A stretch of 64,000 nt of DNA from Eucalyptus grandis (taxonomy: Eukaryota; Streptophyta; Magnoliopsida; Myrtales; Myrtaceae): positions 37,167,682 through 37,231,681 of the forward strand of contig NC_052619.1 in the NCBI RefSeq assembly GCF_016545825.1. Reading direction: 5' to 3'. The stretch's first letter is position 1. The number at the start of each line of letters is the position of its first letter. Positions 1 through 12,400 of this stretch are shown here, piece after piece. The position numbers were made by a program, and so were the translations under genes. The notes under the pieces were generated by a model, which was given only the letters and a program-made list of their open reading frames with translations, was not told the DNA's origin and made no database searches.

Positions 1-882
1 TTGAGAGTCCATTCCCAATCTTCCAACGAAAATGTTGCCGAAATTTATCTCTGAGGAGGAGCAATTTTTTCCAAGCCCACGAGCATAAGGTGGGACGGGA
101 AACAATCCAGAAATTTTTATTTTCGTTTTCCTTAATTTTTCTCCAACTTTCCTTTTCTAAGTTGTTATTGCCACTTTAAAATGAATTTTAGAGTTTAACG
201 GCAATTTCACACGATTTCATTCTTTTTTCAAACTAAAAAAAAGGTCATATTAGCAAACACATCAATAATAATCAAGTGGTTTATGAAAGGACTTAATTGA
301 TTAACCGATGAAATTTAGAGGTTCATTAAAAATTCGTGGAATCAATGGCCAAAACCACACGAGTTGGGGGGACTTCTTTTATGGATTTATCCCAATAATC
401 CAATGCCAAACTAAAGATCCATAAGCCTTCTTATTTAAGATCACGAGGCAATGTTCAATAGGGTTTTACACAAGTACATCCCATGCATTTATAATTGTCC
501 GATCGAGTACCTGGTTTATCAGATGATTAAGTAACATAGCTAAAACTCTTCTCATATAATATCAATAGTCAGGCATTTGGATGATACGAATTGACAAATC
601 TCAGCAGTCAGAATGATCACAATGGACAATATTGCCATTTGAAATTTTTCTATCACCATCTCTTGCATTATCCTTACTTGTACTACCAAACAAAGCTCCA
701 GAGCTAGTCTAGAGTTTACAATGTTATTCTTGCCAACATTGGAGCTCTAAAGGAGTGGAGTTTCAGGAATCACATACCAGCTTGTGGCTGCACATGGACA
801 TGAGAATTTGGCTTGAGAAAATCTTTCGAGGGCCAAATTCAACTATATAAATGGGCACAATTAGAGGAATCAGATGAAATTG
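1..882. other. Non-coding stretch at the left edge
   Basis: AT-rich sequence with no reading frame that resembles a protein I know. I see no repeat boundary or RNA gene. Confidence 0.4.
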
Positions 883-1062
883 CTACAGAAACTCTGCAGC
901 AATCAGCCTTCCTCGTGTATTAACAGACATCTTGAGTTTGCGTATCTCCTCATCTATATCATTCGATTTGCCAACCGATCCTAACAAGGACGCCAACGTA
1001 AAGGAAAACCAAACAAGGACCAGGGGTTGAAGAGAAAATAAATTGACCCCGTTGACCTTTAA
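883..1062 (-). CDS. Unassigned possible terminal exon, 59 codons
   Basis: I do not recognise this gene. The minus strand has an open frame between a stop at 1065-1063 and a TAG at 885-883. Its translation looks protein-like: a hydrophobic stretch (SLQPLVLVWFSFTLASLLGS) followed by a charged, helix-prone tail (DIDEEIRKLKMSVNTRGRLI) ending AAEFL. That would suit the end of a small membrane-anchored protein whose earlier exons lie in the long T tract region or beyond. There is no in-frame ATG upstream of the hydrophobic stretch, so if it is real it is an internal or last exon. Chance cannot be excluded for an ORF of this length. It lies downstream of the NOV gene and on the same strand. Confidence 0.25.
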   Translation of the reverse strand, partial: LKVNGVNLFSLQPLVLVWFSFTLASLLGSVGKSNDIDEEIRKLKMSVNTRGRLIAAEFL

Positions 1063-1207
1063 TCAACTAACATTGCTGCATTTGATACATATTTTTTTTT
1101 TTTTTGAGCAATTGATACATATTGATATGCCCATCCTGTGAACTGCACGAGTTGTTCCCTGTTCATTTTTGTTTTTTTTTTGCCATGAAGTTGATTCTCT
1201 TTCTAAT

Positions 1208-1210
<3 letters not shown>

Positions 1211-1243
<33 letters not shown>
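1211..1243. repeat. Long T homopolymer
   Basis: A run of about 33 T residues. On the minus strand it reads as poly(A) and could be the scar of a retroposed sequence, but no element body was recognised beside it. Confidence 0.7.
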
Positions 1244-2340
1244 CCGTTTGGCATCTACAAGATGTACATGAAAATGAAAAGGTCTCGGACGCACAAATAA
1301 ATGCAGCTATTTGGCTCCACGTAATCTATTCAGCACCTCCAAACACAGACATAACTGCAAACCAAACTCGAAAACACCCATAAGATTCGAACAGCAGCCA
1401 TGATATGCGAAGGAAACTAGGACCCTTGATTTTCATAGTATTACCTGCCATCTTCAATTTTTTAGGGGGAAAGGTAGTGATGCTTCGGTTAAGAATTTTA
1501 GTAGCTAGTTTAAGCAGCTTCTGTTATCATGGGACGAAACCTCTCCCATCAGGTAAACATGTCCAGAGAATTATTTCCACATTAATTGCTCGTATCACAA
1601 AAGGCGGCATTATTTTGTATAAGATCAGCTTTAGCCATTGATAAAGGTTGACCTGGCGGGGAATCGAATTTGTTCTTGAAAGAAAACCAAGTTTTTCAAT
1701 CAGGAACCTTAAGAAACCGGAGTTGATGCTGGAAACTACCTTGGTGTCGAAAGAATATGATATAGTAGTCCAGGAATTAAACTTCTACCGCCTTAGAAAC
1801 AGAAAATAATCCAGGTACGAATGAACATGTACAAGATACTGCTTCATGAAAAAGTTTGACCACCTACTATTGTTCCGCTGACTTCACCATGAATGTTGCT
1901 AAGTACTCTAGTCTTTACCAGCCACTGCCGTCTTTTGACCTTACAATTTGAAGATATCGACAAGGAACCTAATGGCGTGGGTTCATCTAGAACAAAATAT
2001 CCTTTCACTCTTTAACTACATAGAAGTGTGATTATTGATATAAGTCCATCTAAATAACTACATGGCACAAGTTGCGCAATCATGCTTAATAGCTCTGTGC
2101 AGCTCACTCATTCTAAAGGCTAGTTTTACAAAGCTTAACCATCTTCAGAAGTCACTGAAAAAAGAACTGCTCAAGTTATGCTCATTTCCTTCCATCACTA
2201 ACCATGAAAGATTAAAACCAAACTTCCCTACATCTGAGAAAGGTACTCACAGCACTACCGGTGGTTTGGTGTCACTATGTACACTGCTTCATTAGGGCAT
2301 GAGAGACTCGACACGAGACGAGCCACTAAGGGCATAATGG
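1244..2340. other. Region downstream of NOV
   Basis: No coding sequence recognised. The part nearest 2340 must contain the NOV 3' untranslated region. No poly(A) signal could be assigned with confidence. Confidence 0.4.
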
Positions 2341-3408
2341 CTAGATTGGCATCACAATGGCCAATTGCAACTTCCCAGAGCGACAGAGTTCAACTGGATT
2401 TGAAAATATTTTGATTTTGTTTCTGTTGTGGCCTACCAAAATGACATGTGCTATGCTGAAATTACGACCATTCTGATCTGCAAATTGCCATTCATTTGTT
2501 GACAGGGAGAACCAATCTTTCTCCTCTGATTGAGTTGTTTTGACTTCTATGTATCGAAGTCCTCCTCCATCCTCAACGGTGATGTCATAGGGTAGACCAG
2601 TTTCACCATCGTCATTGACCCACTTAACGGAACTCTTACTGAATTTCTTGGCAAGATGTCTGAAAGCGAAGAGTTCTCCTTGTTTTCCCACTAACTTTGC
2701 TTGTTCTGGATCGAGCGTGCCAATTTTGAGCACTGTTCTTCCAATCAACGGAGGTGGATCCAAGTCAGGTAGATCAGAAATTGGAGTCATATCAATATGA
2801 TTGCCTGATACATCTGCGCAAGAATCCAAATTGCTGACATCTGTTGCTCTATCAGAAACTGAAGGTTGAATAGGAGAAACTGTTGCTGTATCTTCAGTGG
2901 TAAAATCAACAATCACCTCATAGCCGCCACCACTTTCATCAGCTAATTCACCACAATCCCTCTCCATCACTTGTGAGCAAGTACTTGTGGTTACAGTTCC
3001 TGCCCGTGTCTTAACTTGGTAATAAGGAGAATAAGCTGACGCTGGTGCACTTTTCCAGTCAAAAGCAGGCCAAGTTGAGGTAAATCCTGCCCTTCTCTTG
3101 GCCTGAAAGGATTTTGGCACTTTTCTTGTTGCTGAAAAGCTGTTGTTCTCTAATAATCCATCATCCTCACACCAAGATCCTGAGGAAAGGACCCACACGG
3201 GTTCATCACCTGGTAGGTTTGGCACCTTCTGGCTATTTACAATGAAAGACTCTACCTGCTCCTCTTGAGCACCTGATTCTGCCATTGTCATGATCATGTA
3301 AAGAAAATTTGCCAAGTGAATGTTGGGAGTGCCATCAAAGAATAGACGAGAAATCTCCATGTACAAGACATGAGAATTGGACCCCAGAGTGACAAATAAA
3401 GTATTACC
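2341..3408 (-). CDS. NOV: NOV exon 13: C-terminus with DUF3883
   Basis: Last exon. The acceptor AG is at 3410-3409, phase 0, and it reads GNTLFVTLGSNSHVLYMEISRL onward to a stop at 2343-2341. The DUF3883 domain covers roughly 2700-2360. Three acidic/basic positions suit a PD-(D/E)XK-like core: E in GELFAF (2676), D in LPYDI (2586) and E-x-K in YIEVK (2547-2541). A trailing NEWQFA motif is also typical of the family. About 200 residues ahead of the domain are low-conservation and rich in Ser, Thr and Asp. Confidence 0.93.
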   Translation of the reverse strand, partial: GNTLFVTLGSNSHVLYMEISRLFFDGTPNIHLANFLYMIMTMAESGAQEEQVESFIVNSQKVPNLPGDEPVWVLSSGSWCEDDGLLENNSFSATRKVPKSFQAKRRAGFTSTWPAFDWKSAPASAYSPYYQVKTRAGTVTTSTCSQVMERDCGELADESGGGYEVIVDFTTEDTATVSPIQPSVSDRATDVSNLDSCADVSGNHIDMTPISDLPDLDPPPLIGRTVLKIGTLDPEQAKLVGKQGELFAFRHLAKKFSKSSVKWVNDDGETGLPYDITVEDGGGLRYIEVKTTQSEEKDWFSLSTNEWQFADQNGRNFSIAHVILVGHNRNKIKIFSNPVELCRSGKLQLAIVMPI

Positions 3409-6400
3409 CTGTCAAAATCGAGGGAGTTATTGTAGTACTTAACAAGGAAACTCATGCTTCTATATCATAAGAATGCGATCCTATACTACTTGATTAAAGA
3501 ACATTTCCCCTATTTGGTTTCCAATAATTCATAGAAATGGTCTAGAGAATAAACAGCATCAGAATGATGCAAATCACAAGTATGTCGCAGATTAAACATG
3601 TCCAAAATCAGGCGACCCCAACAAGGTTTGGAGTTGGATCAAATTTCAATTTGACGTCACAAACTGATATTCTCATTCTGTACATGAGACATACAATGAA
3701 AGAAAGGTAAGAAATGTAAATGTCCTCCATCCATACCATGCATGTAGGTTGTTTTGCATTTTCTTTGGTTGAACAAAGAAAAGAAGAAACATCCTGAACA
3801 TTCCTAAATTCCTAGCACATACCTGAAGAACTGATGTGGTCTCCAATCGCTTTTCAGAAGCAACGCTCAAATCCCTTATGATATTCCTATAGTATAACCT
3901 CTCCACAACAACAACATGCAAATGACTCAGAATAGAAAATCCAGATTGTTTAAGTTTGGCATATGTGTTGGGATGTTCAAAGTATATGTAACGCTGAGCG
4001 TAAGGAAGAACGCAGTTTACAAAAGAGGCGTTGGAGCTAGAATCCATTGGACCATAATATATAGCTTCACGAGTTACAACCTGCATAAATGCTAAATGTG
4101 AGAAAGTAAACAAGGTGATTAGTAGTTTGCATGACAATTTCACAGTCCCAGAGCATATGATTTCAATAATGTATTTATCCGGACTTGCAAGTCAAGAATT
4201 TGCCATTATAAATAACTAGCAGTAAGCTAATGCTTGATTTAAAATCTCCAATAAAGGAGGCAATTTAAATCAACTTTCTTGGAACTAGTGTTTAAATACC
4301 CACTCGTTGTTAAGTTCTATTTTAAGATTTCTGTTTAAATACCCTCTTGTATAGTTTGGTTTAAAGCTCAATATATTCTTACTTTTACCAAAAAAAAAAA
4401 AAAAGTTTTCACACATCACAAAGGGAGTTATTTTGACCCTACAATCAGTAAAGCATGGAAAAACATTTCCTTCACTAATCACTAGATCATATAGAGATAT
4501 CACTCGCTAGAAACTTCTTGTGACTCGAGCTACAACACAGCACCACTCACCAAAGCACCAAATATACACCATCAAATGCTGAGATGTGCTAGACACTGTT
4601 TTTCAAAGTATCTTCTTTCTTATTGCTTCATCTCTCCCATATGCCGAACTTAAAATGATATTGCCTAGTCATTTTTTTATGCTAAAGACCAATGATTTTG
4701 ATTCTGTTAAAGGATATAGTACTTAATCAGGAACGGCATGTATACTAAAACCCACCTTATAGTGAGAAGAGGCTTGATAGGCTATGTTGCTCTATAATTG
4801 AAAATGATGAAGATAAGTACAAGGCCTGAAGTAAATGATCCTGTTAATATAGCCGAAGACTTAATCTTGTGGAAGTTTCTAGTCATAGCATTGCATATTG
4901 ATCATAGCCTTAGACTTGGTGATCCGTCACTTAAAAAGTTGAAGAAACATTTCCTAGTTCAGTCCTTTTGGCCATGCTTGGTGGTACCGCTCCATCCAAT
5001 CTTAAAATTTCTTGCTGAGACAACAAATTCACCAAGTCAACTCATCTGAGTCGTTTTATTATGTCCAGGTTCTTCTAATAATTCCACTACAGATAAATGT
5101 CCGGAACTATGTATTTTTGGAATGGTGAAAAGAACTTACATGGATGGAATTGCATTAATAAACATTGTACATTCTTCCTCCTAGATAAGCTCTTCTTTAG
5201 CTCACTGTTGGTGCCTCTCTAATGAACTCAAATAAAAACATAGCCAAAGGGACATTCCTCAACATTCTTTAGCTCATCTCTAAATAATTTGGGTCTAAGA
5301 CATTGTTCATCACATTGATATTCCACTGTAAATTATTGTATAGGATTATGCTAATGAGTGCCCCAAGGACACTCATAAAACATCCAAATAAAGAAACTTT
5401 ATCATTTCCAAAGCACCGTTTTCCTTGTGCTATGCACAACCAATGTATAAAAAATGAGGATATTTTTTTTTTCTTTTTTTGTTAGGTGTGGTTAAAAAGT
5501 GCTATAGGGGTGCTCGTTAACAAAACGCTATTGTATACGAGGGAGAGTAGAATTCTGGCCAAAGCCACAAGAAATTCAAATGATTCCAGAAAACCTAGGC
5601 AAGATACATCTAAAAAGTGATCCTTGTCAAAAACATATGATAAAATCCCCCATGCAAGTACATCGCATATTAGTACTGTGTGAATGCAAAACGGAGATAA
5701 GTGGACTTTGAAACTATACTTCCCTAGTTCCTACCCGAATCTAGACACAACCTTCCATAATACATTGTAAAATACAGTTGCAAGGGAGCAAATTACCTCA
5801 GAAAATGCAGGAATCCCCAAAGCATGCGTGAGAAGAGGTAGTTTGACATAAATCATCTCTTTTTCATCATCAACGATCTCCCCAAAATGTAGAAGTTCAA
5901 TTTTATCTAAAATGCTGAATTCTTTCATTAGCTTCTCATCATCACACCAGCACACAAGTCCAAAGGAAGGGTGCAGAGAAACCCATCTGTTACGAAGAGT
6001 GGGAAGCACGGTATATTCTGATTTTTTAAGATATCCACTAACTTGTAAAATATCTTCAGAACTCACATTTCCACCTTTCAGTTCATCTACCAACCTCAGA
6101 AAAACCTTGAAAACCTGATGCACAAAGCCAAAAAATGGGCTAATTAGCCACACCTCAATGAATCATAACTAATCAACTTGTAGTAGTACATACATATTTT
6201 GCTGCTTGTGAAGGCAAAACGGTAGTTGATAGATGGAGCAAATTCTGAAAATGATCTCGGAAAGAAGGAATTTCGTCAACCCCACATATATTGACAAAAA
6301 AATCCTGCAAGCCTGGATATATATTGCACAATGTCCTGCTCAAGAGGCGATGCTTTGCTCCAACTGCACCAGACTTGGAATCATTTTCTTCTATTTGGTT

Positions 6401-9400
6401 AAAAAACTCAGTTGAATCGTTCCAAAAAACTTCTTTTGGCGACAAAAATGAGCCCAACACAACATCCTCGTCCCCAGAGGCACATAAAGAAGGGAAGAAT
6501 ATAAATGGCTCCGAGATGAGATCTTCAACAATGTTCCCTTTTGAAGTATCAACTTCTTTCCATAGGAAAGTGTATACTTTTGACATTTGTGCAACACTGG
6601 CATGAGAAGGAGAAAAAAGTAAACTATTTTGTGGAATAGCAATTTAACGGTAGAAACAAGGAAAGAAAGCCTTCTTCAAATGAACCATATACGGGGTTAA
6701 TCCAGAATGCTAACTGATCAGGCAAAAGATTGGGAGGACAGTTTATCTGCATATCTTCATAAAGCCAACAGATGGCACCTTGCAAGCAATGATGACAGCA
6801 GGAGAGATGCAATGTTGTAAAAGTTCCAAGAGTCGGCCAGAAATTTTTTTATACCTGATGACAGCTTAAACTTTTAGGTTGATTTTTCAACAGTTTTAAA
6901 CAAAAGCAACATTTACTTTGCAACTGGGAGATAGTTCTTTAAAACCAATAACACGCTATGCATTTCCTAATTTGGAGCAAAAATATATAGTATACTAGTC
7001 CAGTAAAGAGGATGTAGTTCTCAATTTCAAATATATGAATCGGAAGCATGTTTACAAAATGATTGGGAGGGTATAAAGATGGAAGGGAAGATAACAACCT
7101 CATCAAAGGCTTGCAATGACCTCTAAAGAGTTAAAGAAAAAGCAGAAAGGGACAATTTAATAAATAATGTTATCTAAGAAAGTTCCATTACCCAACTTAT
7201 TTAAAACAAACTTGTGAAATTAATAGGAACAATACAAGCTCACAATACGAGAATCAGTACGGGCCAATCTCAACATATTATAGTTTCCATTTCTCCACAC
7301 TAGGAATAAAACCCTCTCAATGATAAAGTTAACAGCTTCCATGACTTGATGGCCAAAATCATTAGACATTTTCTTTTCCAAAACCAAAGAGTCAATGTAG
7401 CACAGATAGTAAATAAATAAATTAAACAGAGATAAATATTTGGGACTGCACGAAATGAAATGCCAACTCCAGACCTCAGCAACAAATGCGGAACAGAATA
7501 AAGGGAGAGAACAGCCAACGTTTTTGCTGTGAATGACATTTTCAATGGCAGGGGAAAGAAAGAATTTCCTGTGTTGTTTCTGCTTTATATTTTTGCAAAC
7601 ATCCTGCATACTTGGATTACCTTTTTATTTTTAATACACAAGTGAGAAGAAAAAAAAGAACAAGAATTTCCTGGAATGCGGTGGTACCTAAACTTAAAAG
7701 AGGTCTCTGATCTTCTCCAGACTCTCAGTATTTCCACAACATCTTCAACAGTAACTCTGGTCTTAAACCCAATATCTTGTAAAAGAGCCACACTTCTCAC
7801 CTGTTGAGCAATTCCTTCATGGTTATTGACCAAAGTCCTGAACAGCCAGGTTTATCTATACTAGACCGTCATTTTGCATAACATCAAGAGACAAAGCAAA
7901 AGATATTTATAATTGTTAAGTCAAAGTACCAACATCAAGTGGTGGCGTTAAATTAAAAAGTCGCACTGCATTAACATCGATATCAGTCCCTACTTTATTT
8001 CTTTCTTGCCCTGAGTTATGTTTGCAGTTACTGCAGGATACCAAGTATATGAGCAACAGATGGACCCTGAATGCTGATATCCATGATAATGTAAAATCAC
8101 GATTCATTCCATTTTTACATATTTCTATTGACTCTAACACAATTTCCAAGGTTCTATCCACGTGCAAGTTTTGACAATGGAGGGCAAATATTTTGCATTA
8201 ATTAAGCAAGCAAATTAACAAAATTATCCAAATTCTGTTCCTGAATCACAAGGTAATCCCACCAATACTGACTGCTTCTTCTCTCTTTTTCTTTATGTGC
8301 ACTCTTCTTTTTTTTTTTCAGGGTTTACTTTTATCTAGTATATGCCATAAGTTTGTAAGGTTTTCCAGTCATTAGATGTCTATATTTACATTCCTACCCA
8401 AAGACCAGACGGTCAAATCCTCCTGCCCAAAAACCTTCAATGGTATTGACATGACTGTTTCATTTATTCCAAAAAGGAGTAAGGAAAAGGACATGCAGAG
8501 AAAGATTAAATAGACAATCAATTATTAAAAAAAAAAAAACAAAAGGTAAACAGAAAAACTAGATTCTAGTGAGCCTAAAACTATCACCGTATTGACAAAA
8601 TTATTTGCATATTGTATACCCCTATCAAGAGTGTGAGATCCTGAAATTGGATGACGAGAACAACAGCAAAAAAGAAATTAATGGCCAAATGCTCAGACAT
8701 GAGTCTAACACTGGACATTCCTTATGTACCAAAAGTAATCAGCAAAATCAAATCCATAAAAAACTAACCTTTGGAACAGCATAAGGAGCGAAAGAACCCA
8801 AAATAGAGTGCACAGCATCACAGTCATAGAATAAGTCCTTGGGATAGTGAAGTTTGTCATCCATGCATGAAACAACCCATGGAACACCACAGATGCTGTT
8901 CAGGAATGAGGATTTGAAGGGTGTCCTATTCCCATTGTACTTATCGTTCAAGTAACCTATGGTTTTGTCACTAAAGCAATCATCCCACAATTTATCGAAA
9001 ACCTCTAAGAGAAATTTACAACCAACACGATTTCCACTTGCTGACAACAATGACAATAAATGGTCCAACTCAGTGGATTCCCAATCTTCAGCTTCAGATC
9101 CTGAGGAGACGTGGTCTCTTTCCACTCCCACCTTCCCAAAACATGTATCGGGCATATCAAACATTCTCCGATCAACTTTAACAACTTGAACAAACTCTGT
9201 GATGCCTATTTCTTCAAAAAATCTCTTCCACTTTTTCTTTCCATTGACGACAGATTTAGTTGAAGAATGCTTCAAGTAGATGGTGTCTGCGTCATGCCAT
9301 TCCATTTGAATGTTGTTGAACAATTTACAGAGGTCGAAAGAGCTTCCAAATCCTTTACCATAATGGATCGGTACCTCAATCAGTCTTTTGTTGCCCTGAT

Positions 9401-12400
9401 TTGTTAGAATGAAAGCTCTGTTTCTCAACTCTGATATCAGAAAATCTCTTTCAACATAGCAACTAGGGCAGCTAGATTGTAGATGGTTAAACACAAAGCA
9501 AAGAAATTCTGTCATCAGATTCTTGTTCCAACTTGCACTCTTGTCATCACAAATAGAAGGCAAGACGTGCACCTTCATTATTTCATGTGTAGATAGACGT
9601 TGCACGCCAACAGTAAGGAGCATCCTGATGATGTTGTCCTTTGAAGACATGTCTAAGCGATAGTTATCAACATCCAATGCAGTTATGAAGGCAGGGTTTA
9701 CAATGCGGAGCTTTGCATATAACATTGGGAAAGCATCCATTCCCTGCTCACTGTCATTCCCAGATACATCAAAGTGCAGCCAGATCGTATCTTCATCCAC
9801 AGAGCCGAAAGTACCATCAGAGAGAGGAATAAAAGGAAGCTTACGGAGGGTTTCTATGATATCTGTGCCCATTCCAAGGTCTCGTGATGCTTGCGCTGAA
9901 TGCACATACATTTCATAAACTGCATTCAGCCACGCAGACAACCAAGACAAACCCATTGATGGAAGGCTATCCTTTTTCTGGCATAAAGACGTTATAATCT
10001 GAAGTAGAAGTTTTAGGCCGTACTCCTCAACCCCCAATGTCCTTGCCAAAGGATCAGATAGACTTATGTCTTTCTTTAGAAATCCCAGGCCAAGATGCTC
10101 TTGAAGCAAATGATCAGGTAAAAGAACTCGAGCCTCTTCATTCCAACCTCGGACAACCTTGCAAGGAGGCACCCATGTGGCACCATCTCCTTCCAGAAGT
10201 AGACATTTTGAGTGGCGTAACCGAGAGATGATCATTCGGGGAAGACTAGAAAAAAATCCATGGACTTCACCAACCAATGGAACATAGCTCATGTAAGCTG
10301 TCACAGCTTTTCCTAGATTATCCCTGAAACAAGGAAGGGAACAGAAAGAACCCTCCGCATTCACGAACAAATCAGGAAACTCCGACAACAACCATTGGTT
10401 CCAAGGGTTATCCCCATCAACTTCTTCTCTAGATGAGGGAAGAACAAAATCACCTTGCAGTATAAATTTCAGACCATAAGTTCTTAGAGGAAGAAATGCA
10501 AAAACAGGTTGCATATCAAGACAGGGGATATAATTTCCATCTGTTGATTCTTTGAGTCCAAATGCCAAGGCGATCTCTGTCGTTTGGAAATTGCAACGAC
10601 CAATATTATTATCATGCAACTTCTTGCATGCAACAAACCAATTCATTTCCTCCTTACCATATGAAACCCTAATGATGCCATTACCAGAAGTTTCCTTTCT
10701 CATGATAACAAGTGAATTATCGTGCATATTTCTGAATGTAATACACCGAAGACGATGAAGAAACAGTAGCAAGGCTGGATGAATATCTGAAAACATGGAT
10801 ATGACATTATTCCTTCCAGTTCCTTCTGACAAATCAGATCTAAAGGGAAGAACAATGCAAGTTTTCCAGCAGCTAGTATCGAACTGATCAGAACTAGTGG
10901 ATGTTAACTTGCTTAGCATGTTATGATCAAGAGGGGGTATAACAGTTGGCAAAACAAAACCAATTTGTCCCTCACTTATGTCAAACTTTACATGGAATCC
11001 ATTAGAATGAATCTCTGGTGCATCAGTAACCTGCAGAAGAATTTAAATTTTTTTGGTGAAGCTCTTTCAGGAGGCAATAGGAGTAATTTGCAATGACAAT
11101 TGATAGCTTTATTGGCATACTATTTAGTTGATGGTGGCCTGAAGAATTTAGACTTGGCACCAATACCATATAAAAATTCTAACTCAAAAGCTCAAGCAGT
11201 TAGACAAAATGAGACTACATTCATGTAATAACGCAATATCATTGCTGCCTTCCGTATTTTTTTCTTCAAATCCATTTTTCAGGCATATTCAATCCCCAAC
11301 ACTTTTTGAGGTCATGCAATAAAAGAGGTATGCAATTTGCCAAAAGAAAAGGATGTGATGGCATTGTATGAGGCTATGTTTACTTACACGGAATACTGAT
11401 TTGAAACCAATGCCTTTTTCCCTATGTATCCAGCACTTCCTTTTTCGTAGAATTGCCAACATCACATAGTGCTCTAATGTCTTGAGCAGAAAAGCCCTGT
11501 TCATTATTCAGAATAATGATACCTGACTCCTGAAGAACGAATACAAGAGCTGGCTCAACATTTTCTAAATAGGTATTATCATCAGCATTTTGAACCTACA
11601 GCAAAGAGTAAGGACAACCAGTCCCATTAGAGCATTGAAATTTAATCAGCTTTGTTTTTCTGGTTTAAAATATAAATGCCTGTCCACAAACTTTTGTCTA
11701 ACTTCCAGAAATAGATAAAATAAACATGCTGGGTAATATTGGTTAGGTTGAGTGTATTCTCGATCACAAAATAAGATGACTAACACAAAAACAAAAGTTC
11801 AGAGTAATGCAGATAAAGGAGGATGGTTTAAGCCATCCAAATCATGGGAATCAAATGAGGCTTTGTCAAGTTTTTAGAGTTCGTCTTCAAAATTTATAAA
11901 TTTGGACTCAGCAAAGTGAAAATCATAGGATCTCCTTAAGAGCAGAAATGGAAATTTGCAGCATAAGCTGTAATTATTGATGTTCATTTTTCTTAGCATA
12001 ATTGAACCAGATGTCATCTTACTGAGTAGAAGCATAAAAAGTTTACTACACCCAATTCTAGTCATTAGTTTCCTGAATATTTTTGACATGTATTGACTAA
12101 TAAAACTACCATAAAGTCCATCAAGTTGCTATTATACATAATATAAGCGTAATTTGACTTCATTGCATAGTAAAGAAAAACAATATACTCTTTTAACATA
12201 TCATACCATGAATAAGGAATGCCACTTTCTCCTATGCATATGACTAGGTTTTTATATGTTTGTGTGAATAATCAATTGGGTAAAATGATGTCATTAATTG
12301 CTCCACTAAGGTAGTCAGTAGTCACTAGGCAGAAATCGCATTTCTTCCTTAGCTTGAGGCTTCAGCAAAACAAGAGTAGACATTTACCTCAGAGGCACAT

